A stretch of DNA of 39,070 nucleotides from positions 1 to 39,070 of the forward strand of contig VGVM01000022.1 in assembly GCA_016874035.1 (NCBI GenBank). Direction: 5' to 3'. Under the pieces are notes generated by a model. It saw only the letters and a list, made by a program, of their open reading frames with translations. It was not told the DNA's origin and made no database searches. A program made the position numbers and the translations under genes. Source of the DNA: Gemmatimonadota bacterium (GTDB lineage: Bacteria > Gemmatimonadota > Gemmatimonadetes > Gemmatimonadales > Gemmatimonadaceae). Within the stretch, counting starts at the first letter, position 1. Each line of letters opens with the position of its first letter. This document shows positions 1-8,058 of the stretch, one piece after another.

Positions 1-2
1 AG

Positions 3-434
3 CCGCGGCTCACGCTCGAGCTGTTCGTGCAGCCACTCTTGTCGAGTGGGGCGTACCGCGCGATTCGGGAGTTGAAGGAGCGCGCGACGTTCCGCTTCAA
101 CGACTTCGGGAAGAACGCGGGCACCATCAGCCTCGGCTCTGACAACCGGTACACGATTGACCCCGATGGCACCGGCCCGTCGAGCACGTTCAAGCTGACC
201 AATCCCGACTTCGATATCCGGTCGCTGCGCGGCAACGCCGTGTTGCGCTGGGAATGGAATCCGGGTTCCACGATCTACCTGGTCTGGCAGCAGGACCGTT
301 CCGGGACGTTTTCGCGCGCAACCGACCGTTCCGGTGCCGGACGTTTTGACATTGCGACGGACGGTCGCGACCTCATCGCGCTCCGCCCGGACAACGTGTT
401 CATCATCAAGGCGAGCTACTGGTTCAACCCGTAG
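3..434 (+). CDS. DUF5916-type surface protein, C-terminal end (partial)
   Basis: The frame is open from the left edge of the window and stops at 434, so only about the last 143 residues are visible. They alternate hydrophobic and polar residues as beta strands do, and end in an aromatic residue followed by NP (SYWFNP). The pattern FVQPLLSSGAYRAIRELK near the start and YLVWQQDR further on are typical of the C-terminal domain of DUF5916 proteins, which usually carry an N-terminal carbohydrate-binding-like domain and are thought to sit in or at the outer membrane. The N-terminal part lies outside the window, so the domain order cannot be checked. A strong hairpin follows directly (454-485). The family assignment comes from recalled motif similarity; the substrate is unknown. 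Confidence 0.65.
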   Translation, partial: PRLTLELFVQPLLSSGAYRAIRELKERATFRFNDFGKNAGTISLGSDNRYTIDPDGTGPSSTFKLTNPDFDIRSLRGNAVLRWEWNPGSTIYLVWQQDRSGTFSRATDRSGAGRFDIATDGRDLIALRPDNVFIIKASYWFNP

Positions 435-453
435 GCAGTCCCGACCGCGCACA

Positions 454-485
454 AACGCCCGCGCGGTGCAACCCGCGTGGGCGTT
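454..485 (+). terminator. Hairpin after the DUF5916-type gene
   Basis: Arms 454-466 and 473-485 pair over 13 positions with one G-U pair and a six-base loop. It begins 20 bases after the stop codon at 434. No clear U tract follows, so factor-independent termination is possible but not certain. Confidence 0.55.
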
Positions 486-534
486 CGCACGTCACAAGGT
501 TGCCGACTCACCCACCATTCGCCGGAATACGCGC

Positions 535-1537
535 ATGAACATTCGACTTGCCGCCTTCCTGATTGCAGCACCGACGGTCCTTGCGGCGCAATCCGTGCTC
601 GTCGCGGGCAACAAGCCCGCGAACACCGTGACGCTCGTTGACCTTGCGAGCGGGACGACGCTGGCGACGTTGCCGACGGGTCTCGGCCCGCACGAGGCCG
701 CTGCGTCGCGTGACGGCAAGTGGGCGGTGGTCACGGACTACGGGACCGGCCCCAATCCCGGAAACTCACTCACGCTCGTGGATGTTGGCGCGCGGACCGT
801 CGCGGGGAAAATTTGACCTGAGGCTCTATCGACGGCCGCACGGGGTCCAGTTCCTCCCGGGCGATACGCTGCTGGCCGTGTCGGTCGAGGCCGATTCCGC
901 CGTGCTGATCGTGCACGTGCCGTCGCGCAGCGTGCAGAAGGCGATCAGGACCAACCAAGCCGGCTCGCACATGGTGAGCGTGCGCCGCGACGGACTGATG
1001 GGCTACACGGCGAACATCGGGAGTGGCTCTGTCACCGAGCTGAACCTCGCGACAGGAGCGACGCGCTCGCTGGCGGTGGCGAACCAGCCGGAAGGCGTCG
1101 GCGTGCGCCCGGATGGGCGCGAAGTGTGGGCGGCGAGCAACACCGCCGGCGTGATCTCGGTGGTGAACACCGCCGACTGGGCCGTGGCGGCAACCATACC
1201 CGTGGGCGAACGGGCCTATCGCATCTCGTTCACGCCCGACGGAGCGCTGGCCGTGGCGTCGCTGACGGCGAGCAGCCGCGTGCGAATCTACGACGCGACG
1301 ACCCGTGTAGAGCTGGCGACAATCACGATTTCCGGATCGAGCTCCGGTACCGATCTCGCGCCCACCGGAGGTGCGCAGCCGGTCGGCATCGCGTACTCGT
1401 CAGACTCACGCTACGCGTACGTGGCGTCTCAGGGGATCAACGCAGTGGCGGTCGTGGACCTTCGCGAGCGAAAGCTGGTGCGGACGATTCCCGTGGGTCC
1501 CGGGCCCGATGCCGTGGCGGTGGCGGAGCGGCGGTAA
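535..1537 (+). pseudogene. YVTN-type beta-propeller protein, interrupted by a +1 frameshift
   Basis: The gene starts at ATG 535 with an export signal (MNIRLAAFLIAAPTVLAAQ) and continues as a secreted beta-propeller of the YVTN/lactonase-like kind, with repeated units such as NTVTLVDLASG, GVISVVNTADW and NAVAVVDLRERK followed by IPVGPGPDAVAV. The first frame stops at 814-816. The rest of the same protein is read from 815 to 1537 in the frame one base further on (DLRLYRRPHGVQF). The break falls in a GGGG-AAAA-TTT run (804-814). Removing one G restores one protein of about 333 residues, with the PHG motif in its expected place. It is therefore either a genuine frameshift mutation, a sequencing or assembly error in a homopolymer, or much less likely a programmed slip. 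Such proteins are periplasmic or surface-exposed; no catalytic residue is evident. No Shine-Dalgarno is seen. Confidence 0.75.
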
Positions 1538-1572
1538 GCCGCGCCATCGCTGGGCGCAGCCGCGGGGAGGAC

Positions 1573-3675
1573 TTACCGCCTCTGCCGTCGCGTCTCGATC
1601 TCAGCGAGGATGCGGTCCAGGATGATCCGTTGCAGCTGGTCGCCGACTTCGCGCCAGCTGGTTTCGTGAGCGCCGCCGCCGGAGCTCATACGACGGAATG
1701 CGCACGCAGTGGATGGCGGGGCGGTTCCGGCGAGGAAATACTCGCGTTCACCGCACCAGCGCCAATCTCCGGACGACGTGTAGGCGTCCTCGATACCATC
1801 GGGCCGATCGAACTGCTCGTCCAACGGTAGGTCGGCACCGGTCAGAAACGCTCCCACGATGGGCACGGCGGCCACGCCGCCCGAGAGCCCGAGCGAGCGG
1901 TTATCATCGTAGCCGACCCAGACGCCCACGGCGATCGTCGGCGTGTACGCGATGAACCAGGCATCGCGCCAATCGTTTGATGTGCCGGTCTTAACCGCGA
2001 TGTCTCCGTTGAAGCGCTCCGCCTCGAGCGCGGTTCCGGTACCGTGCTGTACGGCTCCCATCAGGGCGGTGGTGACGAGAAAGGTCGTGGCTGGGTCGGC
2101 CACTCGCGTTGCGCGTGGCGTCGGCGCGGTGCGGCGGACGCCGGCGGTACCGGTGATCGTGCGAGTCGCCGCGAGATCGCCTTGAGTGGCCAGCACGCCG
2201 TACGCGCGAACCAGCTCGAGCAGCGTGACCTCGCTGCTTCCCAGGGCAAGGCTGGGCACCTCAGCCAGCGGGCTCGAGATGCCGAGCTGCCGCGCCGTGG
2301 TCGCGACGCGCCCCGGCCCGATCGTCATGCCAATGCGAACAAACGGAACGTTCAGCGACTGTTCGAGCGCCTCGCGCAGGGTGACGTCCCCACGAAATCC
2401 ACCATCATAGTTGGCGGGGCGCCAAATCCCTTGACCTGTCGAAACGCTCAACGGTTCGTCTTCGATGCGCGAGGCGAGCGTGAACGCGGGCCGGCCGTCG
2501 GGACCGGCTTGCAGCGCAGCGAGGGCGACGAACGGCTTGAACGCACTGCCCGGTTGGCGCCGTGCGTCGGTCGCGCGATTGAACTGCGACGCGGCGTAGT
2601 CGCGGCCGCCGACCATCGCGAGCACGTCGCCGGTGCGTGGGTCGAGCGCGACGAGCGCAGCCTGGGCACCCGGCCGGTCGAGGCGAACGAGTCCCTGCGC
2701 CACGGCTCGCTCGGCGCTTCTTTGCATGCTTGCGTCGAGCGTTGTGTAGATCGCGCCTCCTCGCTTCGGCAGTCGTTCGCGCACGGACGCCGCCGCGAAG
2801 TTGCGGAAGTACCGCGCATCGAGCATGCGTCGGGGATACGAACGGGTCGAGATTCGGGCGTCGCGTGCGCGCGCGGCTGCGGCGTTCGAGAGGTGTCCCT
2901 GGGCGGCCATCAGCCCGATCACCAGGTCGCGTCGCTCGCGTGCGGCACGAGGGTGGCGAGACGGCGCCAGCCGATTGGGAGACCGGATCATCCCGGCGAG
3001 TAGCGCCGACTCGGCGACGCCGAGCTGTGTCACCGGTTTGCCGAAGTAGTGGCGTGCAGCGGCGCCGACGCCGTGCACTGCCGCGCCGCCGTCCCGACCA
3101 AAGTAGATTTCGTTGAGGTACGCCTCGAGAATGTCCTGCTTGGAATGACGCAGTTCGAGGGCGATCGCAAGCGCGGCCTCGCGGATCTTTCGTATCGGCG
3201 TTCGATCTGCGGTCAAGAAGAGGTTCTTCGCCAGCTGCTGGGTGATGGTGCTCCCGCCTTCGGCGATCCTGCCCGCGCGGGCATTGGCGACGACTGCGCC
3301 GGCGATGCGACGCGGGTCGAGGCCGTGGTGGCGGTAAAAGCGCTTGTCCTCGACGGCGAGCACGGCGTCCACGAGATGCGCAGGAACGGAGCGAAGCCTG
3401 ACCGGCACGCGGTATTCGTTCAGGGCTGGGTCTATTGCGCCGATCGCCACGGCGCCGATCCCGTCAGCCCATGGAGACTGCCGCGTATAGAACGCAGTTG
3501 GAGTGCGAGCGGCCGGGGGTACGAGATGCCCGCGAATGGCGGCTTCCAGCAAAACCGCGATCGAGCCGAGAACGAGTGTAACGAGGGCCGTGCGCTTGAC
3601 GCGGCGGGCCGTGACATGCGTCCCGACCCACGTGCGGGCGGCGCTCCACTGCGTCCTCAGGCGTCCCAGGTCCAT
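1573..3675 (-). CDS. Class A penicillin-binding protein (transglycosylase/transpeptidase)
   Basis: This is a bifunctional peptidoglycan synthase of 700 residues, which polymerises lipid II into glycan strands and cross-links the stem peptides in the periplasm. One N-terminal membrane anchor (residues about 29-46) precedes a GT51 domain with the catalytic Glu109 in EDKRFYRHHG, then GGSTITQQLAKN, a REAALAIALE segment and EAYLNEIYFG. The transpeptidase domain carries SxxK (SAFK, Ser377-Lys380), SxN (SLN, 440-442) and KTGTS (from Lys562), so both activities should be intact. The ATG at 3675 is preferred over an in-frame start 33 bases upstream because GGGGAGG lies 9 bases before it. It converges on the propeller gene with 35 bases between the stops. 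Whether it is a 1A, 1B or 1C type is not resolved. Confidence 0.93.
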   Translation of the reverse strand: MDLGRLRTQWSAARTWVGTHVTARRVKRTALVTLVLGSIAVLLEAAIRGHLVPPAARTPTAFYTRQSPWADGIGAVAIGAIDPALNEYRVPVRLRSVPAHLVDAVLAVEDKRFYRHHGLDPRRIAGAVVANARAGRIAEGGSTITQQLAKNLFLTADRTPIRKIREAALAIALELRHSKQDILEAYLNEIYFGRDGGAAVHGVGAAARHYFGKPVTQLGVAESALLAGMIRSPNRLAPSRHPRAARERRDLVIGLMAAQGHLSNAAAARARDARISTRSYPRRMLDARYFRNFAAASVRERLPKRGGAIYTTLDASMQRSAERAVAQGLVRLDRPGAQAALVALDPRTGDVLAMVGGRDYAASQFNRATDARRQPGSAFKPFVALAALQAGPDGRPAFTLASRIEDEPLSVSTGQGIWRPANYDGGFRGDVTLREALEQSLNVPFVRIGMTIGPGRVATTARQLGISSPLAEVPSLALGSSEVTLLELVRAYGVLATQGDLAATRTITGTAGVRRTAPTPRATRVADPATTFLVTTALMGAVQHGTGTALEAERFNGDIAVKTGTSNDWRDAWFIAYTPTIAVGVWVGYDDNRSLGLSGGVAAVPIVGAFLTGADLPLDEQFDRPDGIEDAYTSSGDWRWCGEREYFLAGTAPPSTACAFRRMSSGGGAHETSWREVGDQLQRIILDRILAEIETRRQRR

Positions 3676-3771
3676 TCGGCCACACCTCCCCGAATCGTAA
3701 GACACCAAACGCCGCGAAATGGATGTGGGTTTCAGCCGATCATCAGGAGAACACTTGGCTTCGTCAGGGAG

Positions 3772-3808
3772 TAAACAAAGGGGCGGCGCGAATTGCTCGC
3801 GCCGCCCC
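3772..3808 (-). terminator. Intrinsic terminator of the glutamine synthetase gene
   Basis: A perfect 12-bp GC-rich stem (3780-3791 with 3797-3808) has a five-base loop. On the minus strand it is followed by TTTGTTTAC. It lies 35 bases beyond the glutamine synthetase stop codon, between that gene and the PBP gene on the same strand, so the two are probably separate transcription units. Confidence 0.8.
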
Positions 3809-3842
3809 GGTGTCGCCCTGACACGCTACCTGCCTGACGGTC

Positions 3843-6056
3843 CTACACCGGGAACACCATCTCCCGGTACCGCGGCAGCGGCCAGCGTGAGTCGTCCATC
3901 TTGAGTTCCAGCGCGTCCGAGGCGTCACGCACCGCCGCCATCGCGTCCGCGCCGCTCGACGTGAGGTACTGCGCCTGCTTCGCGGCGTCGTCATGCATGT
4001 GCTCGGCCTTGGCGATCGCCGCGTTCAGTGCACCGGCGGCCTTCTGCAAATCGGACACCATCTTCGCGAATGCGCTGGCCAGCTCCACCTGCGGCAGCGG
4101 CTTCACACCGGCGTCCTTGCCATTCTCGGCCGACTCGCAGAGCATCGCGAGGTAACCATGCGCCGCCGGGAGGATCATCGTGTCGGCCATCTCCGAGAGC
4201 GTGTGCATCTCGATGAGCATGTCCTTGATGTAGCGCTCCAGCCGGATGTGATAGCGGGACTCAACTTCCTCGGCCGTCAGGATGCCGAGTGAGGTGAAGA
4301 GCTTCCGCGACTGCGCGGTCACGATCTGCGCGAGCGCTTCGGGCGAGCGGCGGAGGTTCGGCAGCCCGCGCTTCTTCGCCTCAACCACCCAGGCGTCCGA
4401 GTAGTTGTTGCCTTCGAAGCGCACGGCCTTCGTTGCGCGGAATGCGGCGCTCACGACCTTGAGCACGGCGTCGTCGCGATTCTTGGTCTTCTTGAGCTCG
4501 GCGCGCAGCTGGGTGGTGAGCTCCGCGATGGACTCCGCCACGGTTGCGTTGAGCAGCATGACGGGGAACGCGATCGACTGCGAAGACCCCACGGCGCGGA
4601 ACTCGAACTTCGCGCCGGTGAACGCGAACGGTGACGTGCGGTTCCGGTCGGTGTTGTCCTTCGCGATCTCGGGCAGCTTCGCGACGCCGAGTTGGATCAT
4701 GGCATCGGCCGCTGCCTTGCCCACGCGGCCGGCGGCGATGTCCTCGATCACCTTCGTGAGCATGTCGCCCATGAAGACGGAAATGATCGCCGGCGGCGCC
4801 TCGTTTGCACCGAGGCGGTGCTCGTTTCCGCTCGTGGCGATGCCCGCGCGGATGAGGCCGGCGTGCTTGTGCACGGCCTTGAGGACCGCGGCGAGGAACA
4901 GGAGGAAGCGGATGTTCTGGTGCGGCGTCTTGCCCGGCTTGAGGAGGTTCACACCGTCGAGGTCGTTATCGGCGGCAATGGCCATCGCCCAGTTGCAGTG
5001 CTTGCCCGAGCCGTTGATGCCCGCGAAGGGCTTCTCGTGCAGGAGCGCCTGGAGGCCGTGACGGAGGGCGACCTTCTTCAGGACGCTCATCACGAGCTGG
5101 TTGTGGTCCACGGCGATGTCGGTTTCCTCGAAGATCGGCGCCATCTCGAACTGGCTGGGCGCGACTTCGTTGTGCCGCGTCATGATCGGCACGCCGAGCT
5201 TGTAGAGCTCGTGTTCGACCTCAGCGATGCAGGCCTGCACGCGCTCCGGAATGCCGCCGAAGTAGTGATCCTCGAGCTGCTGGCCGCGCGGCGGCGGAGC
5301 GCCGACGAGCGTGCGGCCACCCATCACGAGGTCGGGGCGGAGCGCAAAATGCCCGCGATCAACCAGGAAATACTCCTGCTCGGCGCCGAGCGTGGTGTAC
5401 ACGCGGAGCGCACCCTTGTCGCCGACGAGGTTGAGCAACTCGATGGCGCGCGCGGAGAGCACGTCGCTCGACCGCAGCAGCGGCGTGAGTTCGTCGAGCG
5501 CCTCGCCGTGATAGCCGATGAATGCGGAAGGAATGCAGAGCGTCTTGGCGCCGCCGGATTCCATGATGAAGACGGGCGACGCCGGATTCCACGCGGTATA
5601 GCCGCGCGCCTCCCAGGTGGCACGGAGGCCGCCCGAGGGAAACGACGAGGCATCGGGCTCGCTCTGGATAAGCTGATCGCCGGAAAACTTCTCGATGGCG
5701 ATCGAGTTCTCGTCGAAGCTCAGGAACGCGTCATGTTTTTCCGCGGTGAGCCCGGTTTGCGGCTGAAACCAGTGACAGAAATGCGTCACGCCGTGCGAGA
5801 CGGCCCACTCCTTGATGACCTGCGCGACGGTTGGCGCGATCTCGAGGTCGAGTTTCTTCCCGAGTCGAACGGACTCGACGAGCTTCTTATAGACCTCGGC
5901 TGGCAGCTTGGCGCGCATCTGGCGCGCGCCGAACGTGTTGATGCCGAAGTATGACGACGTTGGAGATGGTAATCCGGGCGTGGCGGCCTTCGGCGTTGCG
6001 ACGAAGCGAGAGGCAATGTTGCGGAGCGCGGCTGAACGGGCGGACGAATCAGGCAT
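3843..6056 (-). CDS. glnN: Type III glutamine synthetase
   Basis: It condenses glutamate and ammonia to glutamine with ATP in the cytoplasm. The length, 737 residues, is that of the GSIII family (around 700-730) and well above GSI or GSII. Motifs seen in order are the N-terminal GSIII segment with YFGINTFGARQMR (36-48), the active-site GAEQEYF (224-230), NEVAPSQFEMAP (296-307), NGSGKHCNW (348-356), then HRLGANEAPPA and NRTSPFAFTG with EFRAVGSSQS. The ATG at 6056 is chosen; the longer frame begins with a TTG at 6107 inside an AT-rich region and adds residues unlike the family. There is no clear Shine-Dalgarno. No other glutamine synthetase or nitrogen regulator is in the window. An intrinsic terminator follows at 3772-3808, and inverted repeats upstream (6092-6129) may be the control region. 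Confidence 0.95.
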   Translation of the reverse strand: MPDSSARSAALRNIASRFVATPKAATPGLPSPTSSYFGINTFGARQMRAKLPAEVYKKLVESVRLGKKLDLEIAPTVAQVIKEWAVSHGVTHFCHWFQPQTGLTAEKHDAFLSFDENSIAIEKFSGDQLIQSEPDASSFPSGGLRATWEARGYTAWNPASPVFIMESGGAKTLCIPSAFIGYHGEALDELTPLLRSSDVLSARAIELLNLVGDKGALRVYTTLGAEQEYFLVDRGHFALRPDLVMGGRTLVGAPPPRGQQLEDHYFGGIPERVQACIAEVEHELYKLGVPIMTRHNEVAPSQFEMAPIFEETDIAVDHNQLVMSVLKKVALRHGLQALLHEKPFAGINGSGKHCNWAMAIAADNDLDGVNLLKPGKTPHQNIRFLLFLAAVLKAVHKHAGLIRAGIATSGNEHRLGANEAPPAIISVFMGDMLTKVIEDIAAGRVGKAAADAMIQLGVAKLPEIAKDNTDRNRTSPFAFTGAKFEFRAVGSSQSIAFPVMLLNATVAESIAELTTQLRAELKKTKNRDDAVLKVVSAAFRATKAVRFEGNNYSDAWVVEAKKRGLPNLRRSPEALAQIVTAQSRKLFTSLGILTAEEVESRYHIRLERYIKDMLIEMHTLSEMADTMILPAAHGYLAMLCESAENGKDAGVKPLPQVELASAFAKMVSDLQKAAGALNAAIAKAEHMHDDAAKQAQYLTSSGADAMAAVRDASDALELKMDDSRWPLPRYREMVFPV

Positions 6057-6091
6057 TGTCGGTTGGCTGGTCCGTTTAGTGTGATTGAATA

Positions 6092-6129
6092 TGTGCAGAA
6101 AATGCAAAATTTAGCGTACGTTTTGCACA
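6092..6129 (-). promoter_or_regulatory. Candidate control region upstream of the glutamine synthetase gene
   Basis: The region before glnN is strikingly AT-rich for this genome. It holds TGCAAAA (6103-6109) and its inverse TTTTGCA (6121-6127), plus a second near-inverse copy TGTGCA-GAAAA (6092-6102) matching TTTTGCACA (6121-6129). Repeated, inverted half-sites 36-65 bases before the start codon fit a repressor or activator operator. The protein that would bind is unknown. Confidence 0.4.
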
Positions 6130-6325
6130 ATTTGAACTGCCTACGGCAATAATCGAGACAGAATTGAGCGAATTACGCCAATTTTATGTCACAAATCTTG
6201 CACGCGCAGGCGTTTCGTGAATAACTACTGGCGGATCTGGATGATGGAGACGGGTCCATTCAATAGATGCGCGGGAAGTGGTGTTCACCGCGGCCATATC
6301 GGGGCTGCGCGGGTTCAGCCGGCTC

Positions 6326-7726
6326 CTACCACCAGCCGAGGATCTTCCACCACGCAAGCCCGACCGTGGACCAGATCGCAATCGTCGCGAAGGACACGTA
6401 GAGGCCGAGTCGCCACCAATCTTTCTGCGAGATGTAGTTGGCGCCGAAGTAAATCGGCGCGGTGGTCGTCCCGTAATGCGTGAGCGCGGCCGAGAGGTTG
6501 GAGAAGTACGCCAGGAGGAGCACCGCGAGCAGCGGGGGCGTGCCAGCCGCAATCAACACGGCAACGAACGGCACAAACATCGCCGTCACGTGCGCGGTAA
6601 TGCTCGCGAAGCCGTAGTGTGCGTAGAAGTACACGAGGAGCAGGATGGCGAGTGCTACGCCCCAGGCGAGTCCTTCCGTGTAGCCGGCCGCGGTCTGCGC
6701 GAACTTCTCCGTGATGCCCGACCGCCCGATCGCCTCGGCCATCTTCACGACGCCGCCGTACCAGAGGAAGACGTCCCACGCGCCCTTTTCACTGGTGATG
6801 TCGTTCCAATCGAGCACGTTGCTGACGCAGAGCGCGCTCACACCCAGCAGGGCGACGACCGCCGGGTCCATGCCGTGCAGCTTCGTGGTCATCCAGAGCC
6901 CCGCAACGCCGACGAACACGAACAGCATCATGCGCTCGTCGCGCTTCAGCGGGCCGATCTTCGCGAGCTCCTCCCTGGCCAGTTCGGTTGCGTGCGGCGT
7001 GACCTTTACTTCCGGCGGGAACAGCCGGAAGAGCAACCACGGTACGAAGAGCAGCGCGAGGAGCGCCGGCACCGACGAGCCGATCAGCCACTTCGAGTAG
7101 GTCAGCTCGACCTGCGCCGCCTCGAACGCGAGCTTGGCCACGATGACGTTTGACGCCTGGCCGGTAATGAACGCCGCGCAGGCGACGACATCGCACTGGT
7201 AGATCGTGAGCAGGAGATACGCCCCAAGGCGGCGCGCCGTGGGACCGGGCTTGGAGTCGTAGGCCTCGGCGAGACTGCGGGCGATCGGGAAGATCACGCC
7301 GCCGCAACGCGCACTGTTGCTGGGCAAGAAGGCCGCGAGGACCGTATCGGTGCCGGCGAGCGCGTAGCTCAAGCCGAGCGAGTTCTTGCCCAGCGCACGG
7401 ATAAAGAGAAAGGCGATGCGCCGTCCGAGCCCGGTCTTGAGGACGCCGCGCGACATGAAGAACGCGCAGAGCACGAGCCAGACGAGCGGGTCCGCGTACC
7501 CGGCGAGCGCCTCCCGGGCCGGGAGCGTCTTTGTGACCGCGATCGCCGCGACCCCGAGGAATACGATGGCGCCAGCGGGAACCGGCCGGACGATCGAGCC
7601 GACGATCGTCGCGGTGAAGATCGCCATCAGGCGCCATGACTCGACGGTGATTCCTTCGGGGACGGGCGCCAGCAGCACGACGAGTGCCGATGCGATGACG
7701 ATTCCCCAGCGCATGCCCTGAGTCAT
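6326..7726 (-). CDS. DASS-family (SLC13-like) anion transporter
   Basis: A 466-residue inner-membrane protein with about a dozen hydrophobic segments, typical of the divalent anion:sodium symporter family that moves C4/C5 dicarboxylates or sulfate. Family features are LPSNSARCGGVIFPI (the SNS-type re-entrant motif) near the middle and ITGQASNVIVAK, followed by the PPEVKVTPHATELAREEL loop. This set resembles the 2-oxoglutarate/malate translocator branch (the plastid DiT1-like group) more than sulfate carriers, so a dicarboxylate substrate is the better guess. The ATG at 7726 has no Shine-Dalgarno but has TACATT 8 bases upstream. It lies between glnN and tRNA-Cys, on the same strand as glnN. 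A role in supplying 2-oxoglutarate to ammonia assimilation is only an inference from this position. Confidence 0.85.
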   Translation of the reverse strand: MTQGMRWGIVIASALVVLLAPVPEGITVESWRLMAIFTATIVGSIVRPVPAGAIVFLGVAAIAVTKTLPAREALAGYADPLVWLVLCAFFMSRGVLKTGLGRRIAFLFIRALGKNSLGLSYALAGTDTVLAAFLPSNSARCGGVIFPIARSLAEAYDSKPGPTARRLGAYLLLTIYQCDVVACAAFITGQASNVIVAKLAFEAAQVELTYSKWLIGSSVPALLALLFVPWLLFRLFPPEVKVTPHATELAREELAKIGPLKRDERMMLFVFVGVAGLWMTTKLHGMDPAVVALLGVSALCVSNVLDWNDITSEKGAWDVFLWYGGVVKMAEAIGRSGITEKFAQTAAGYTEGLAWGVALAILLLVYFYAHYGFASITAHVTAMFVPFVAVLIAAGTPPLLAVLLLAYFSNLSAALTHYGTTTAPIYFGANYISQKDWWRLGLYVSFATIAIWSTVGLAWWKILGWW

Positions 7727-7734
7727 GGGGCCAG

Positions 7735-7740
7735 AATGTA
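7735..7740 (-). promoter_or_regulatory. Candidate -10 box (TACATT), DASS transporter
   Basis: On the minus strand TACATT ends 8 bases before the ATG at 7726, so transcription would start at or within a few bases of the start codon. No clear -35 was found. It is one of several similarly placed boxes in the window. Confidence 0.4.
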
Positions 7741-7753
7741 CAGCGTGGCCGCC

Positions 7754-7782
7754 TTGAGAGGGGAAGGCGCGCGGACTACCTT
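7754..7782 (+). promoter_or_regulatory. Promoter of tRNA-Cys
   Basis: TTGAGA (7754-7759) and TACCTT (7777-7782) are separated by exactly 17 bases, the best spacing for a housekeeping sigma factor. The -10 box ends 12 bases before the first base of the tRNA, leaving room for a short 5' leader that RNase P would remove. Confidence 0.65.
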
Positions 7783-7794
7783 CCGTGTCCCTCG

Positions 7795-7866
7795 GGCACC
7801 GTAGCCAAGTGGTAAGGCAGAGGACTGCAAATCCTTTATTCGTCGGTTCGATTCCGACCGGTGCCT
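7795..7866 (+). tRNA. tRNA-Cys (anticodon GCA)
   Basis: The 7-bp acceptor stem GGCACCG (7795-7801) pairs with CGGTGCC (7859-7865). The anticodon loop CTGCAAA sits on a GAGGA/TCCTT stem, and the T arm contains GGTTCGATTCC. The base after the acceptor stem (7866) is T, the discriminator expected for tRNA-Cys. The CCA end is not encoded. It stands alone, with its own promoter just upstream. Confidence 0.96.
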
Positions 7867-7992
7867 CTCGAGTTCAGCGCATGGTGACCGAACGCACATC
7901 ATGCGAAGCAGTTGCGAAGTTCACCACGACTCAACTAGCGTTCCGGCATCGGGTCGGTACGCGACCGGGCGCGCTGACGCGATGAAGCAAGT

Positions 7993-8027
7993 GAAGGCCG
8001 GGCACTCGAAAGAGTGACCCGGCCTTC
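7993..8027 (-). terminator. Hairpin between tRNA-Cys and the amidase gene
   Basis: GAAGGCCGGG-CACTC and GAGTG-A-CCCGGCCTTC (7993-8007 with 8012-8027) form a 15-bp stem with one bulged A and a GAAA loop. It lies 31 bases past the amidase stop and about 125 bases past the tRNA, and could stop transcription from either side. There is no strong U tract. Confidence 0.7.
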
Positions 8028-8058
8028 GTGTTTCGGTCCCTGAGGATCTCGTGCGCGA

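Noticed and set aside
4692-5954. 420-codon frame antisense to glutamine synthetase
   Set aside because: It lies wholly opposite conserved GSIII motifs and shows no family features.
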